The notes under the pieces are model-generated. The model did no database searches. It saw nothing but the letters and a program-made list of their open reading frames with translations, and was not told where the DNA came from. This document shows, piece by piece, positions 22,300 to 22,932 of a DNA stretch of 22,932 bases (within the stretch, counting starts at the first letter, position 1; each line of letters begins with the position of its first letter). This stretch comes from Myxococcales bacterium (GTDB taxonomy: Bacteria > Myxococcota_A > Bradymonadia > UBA4248), in NCBI GenBank assembly GCA_004554395.1, contig SFMP01000028.1, positions 1-22,932 of the forward strand, written 5' to 3'. The translations under genes and the position numbers were made by a program.

Positions 22300-22385
22300 T
22301 TTGTTTTTTGTGGGGGGACCTCTCCCCCCACGCCCCCCGCCAAAGGCGATTGAACCGCAGCACTGCCACGGCACAATCGCCTTTG
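22300..22385 (+). repeat. GTGGGGG-hairpin element, copy C, with 12-bp inverted repeat
   Basis: After a T-run, GTGGGGGGA (22310-22318) pairs with TCCCCCCAC (22323-22331), one pair longer than in copies A and B. A spare C-run (22333-22338) follows, then CGCC-AAA-GGCG (22338-22348). A perfect inverted repeat CAAAGGCGATTG (22341-22352) and CAATCGCCTTTG (22374-22385) offers a competing longer stem. It sits in the leader of the recombinase gene. Confidence 0.65.
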
Positions 22386-22824
22386 ACCACGAGGGAGGCA
22401 AATCGAAGGGCTACAAGGGGAACGACGCGCAGGGAGTGGGGGCACAAACAGCCTCCTGCCCAAGAAGCACTCGCCAACGACCCAAACTAGCACGCAGCCG
22501 CCTTTTGCGCAAAAATTTGCCCGCGCCACGAGCTGCGATCAACCCGCTCAAAGACGCGAAAAAATGATGAATGACGGGAATAAATCTGCTAAACTCGCAC
22601 ACCATAGCGCAATAGATAGTCGTATCGTGCGCAACGCGTTCGTTGAACCCGCGCTCCCACACCGGGAACGCATTGGCTGGTTTGCCCCACTCCAATGGGG
22701 CAATTGGGTATGAGCAGGAGTTTTGATTCGCCCGCCCTATCGCAAAAGGGCACGGCATCGAAATAGATGGGACGCGACCCCACACACACCGGGATCGCAA
22801 AGCAATTCGAAAGAGGAGACCGAC
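22386..22824. other. Gene-free stretch before the last lipoprotein
   Basis: No credible gene was seen. TGCCCCA and TGGGGCA form a 7-bp hairpin near 22682-22702. GAGGAG at 22813-22818 is a good ribosome site for the gene at 22825. I considered a riboswitch but recognise none. Confidence 0.4.
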
Positions 22825-22932
22825 ATGAAGACGAAAAAGAAATTCGGCATGCGACGACACATCGGAATCACCGCTGCCGCTACACTCATCGCACTCGGCG
22901 CAACCGCGTGCGAAGAAGCGTATTGGGGGGGA
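22825..22932 (+). CDS. Lipoprotein, N-terminal fragment cut by window end
   Basis: The first 36 codons of a gene that runs out of the window. MKTKKKFGMRRHIG is followed by a hydrophobic stretch ending in lipobox GATAC (Cys29), then Glu-Glu. This is a lipoprotein signal peptide with a strongly basic head. GAGGAG at 22813-22818 with a 6-base spacer supports the start. Nothing can be said about the mature protein. Confidence 0.75.
   Translation, partial: MKTKKKFGMRRHIGITAAATLIALGATACEEAYWGG

Noticed and set aside
22275..22529. N-terminal extension of the recombinase
   Set aside because: The frame is open but reads through the GTGGGGG hairpin element and matches no recombinase domain.
22600..22824. 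Riboswitch before the last lipoprotein
   Set aside because: Several short stems are possible, but no known aptamer core was recognised.

Overview
The window is moderately GC-rich, with strong use of TCG, CGA and GAT codons. It looks like a chromosomal piece of a Gram-negative, delta-proteobacterium-like organism, most plausibly Myxococcota or Bradymonadota. Evidence is a Ser/Thr kinase with PEGA domains beside an AAA/TPR protein, many Cys-rich lipoproteins, and PilV/PilW/PilX-type minor pilins. The P-type ATPase plus DUF6110-like pair is a combination I associate with anaerobes. The taxon is an inference; there is no rRNA or tRNA here.

Layout. 254-1489: Cys-rich lipoprotein. 1656-7348 (+): a signalling and envelope block of AAA/TPR ATPase, membrane Ser/Thr kinase with PEGA domains, and a small lipoprotein with an ExbD/TolR-like domain. 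7349-7735: dense repeats. 7736-10144 (-): metal-type P-type ATPase preceded by a DUF6110-like membrane protein. 10466-13035 (-): tsaD and, upstream of it, a lipoprotein with a ComEC-like metallo-beta-lactamase domain. 13036-13795: repeat-rich gap with a possible 140-bp inverted-repeat element. 13796-17601 (+): two 571-aa Cys-rich lipoproteins. 17602-17960: third hairpin cluster. 17961-21290 (+): single-pass membrane protein, then three minor-pilin-like genes. 21300-22274 (-): Xer-type recombinase. 22825-end: start of another lipoprotein.

How the genes fit together. Most of the content faces the envelope: at least six lipoproteins, minor pilins and a membrane kinase. The three large Cys-rich lipoproteins share a 12-cysteine module of about 100-120 residues that I do not recognise. 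It occurs seven times in all, with a near-fixed C-x3-C pair. This is the strongest candidate for an undescribed protein family in the window.

Non-coding signal. Three intergenic clusters hold 17 copies of a modular hairpin. Each has a core beginning TAT and ending ATA, one unpaired G before the core, and outer arms that differ between copies but stay complementary. A second dispersed element carries a GTGGGGGA hairpin followed by a spare C-rich strand. Three genes also carry decayed duplications of their own 3' ends immediately after or across the stop codon. No CRISPR, tRNA or rRNA was found.
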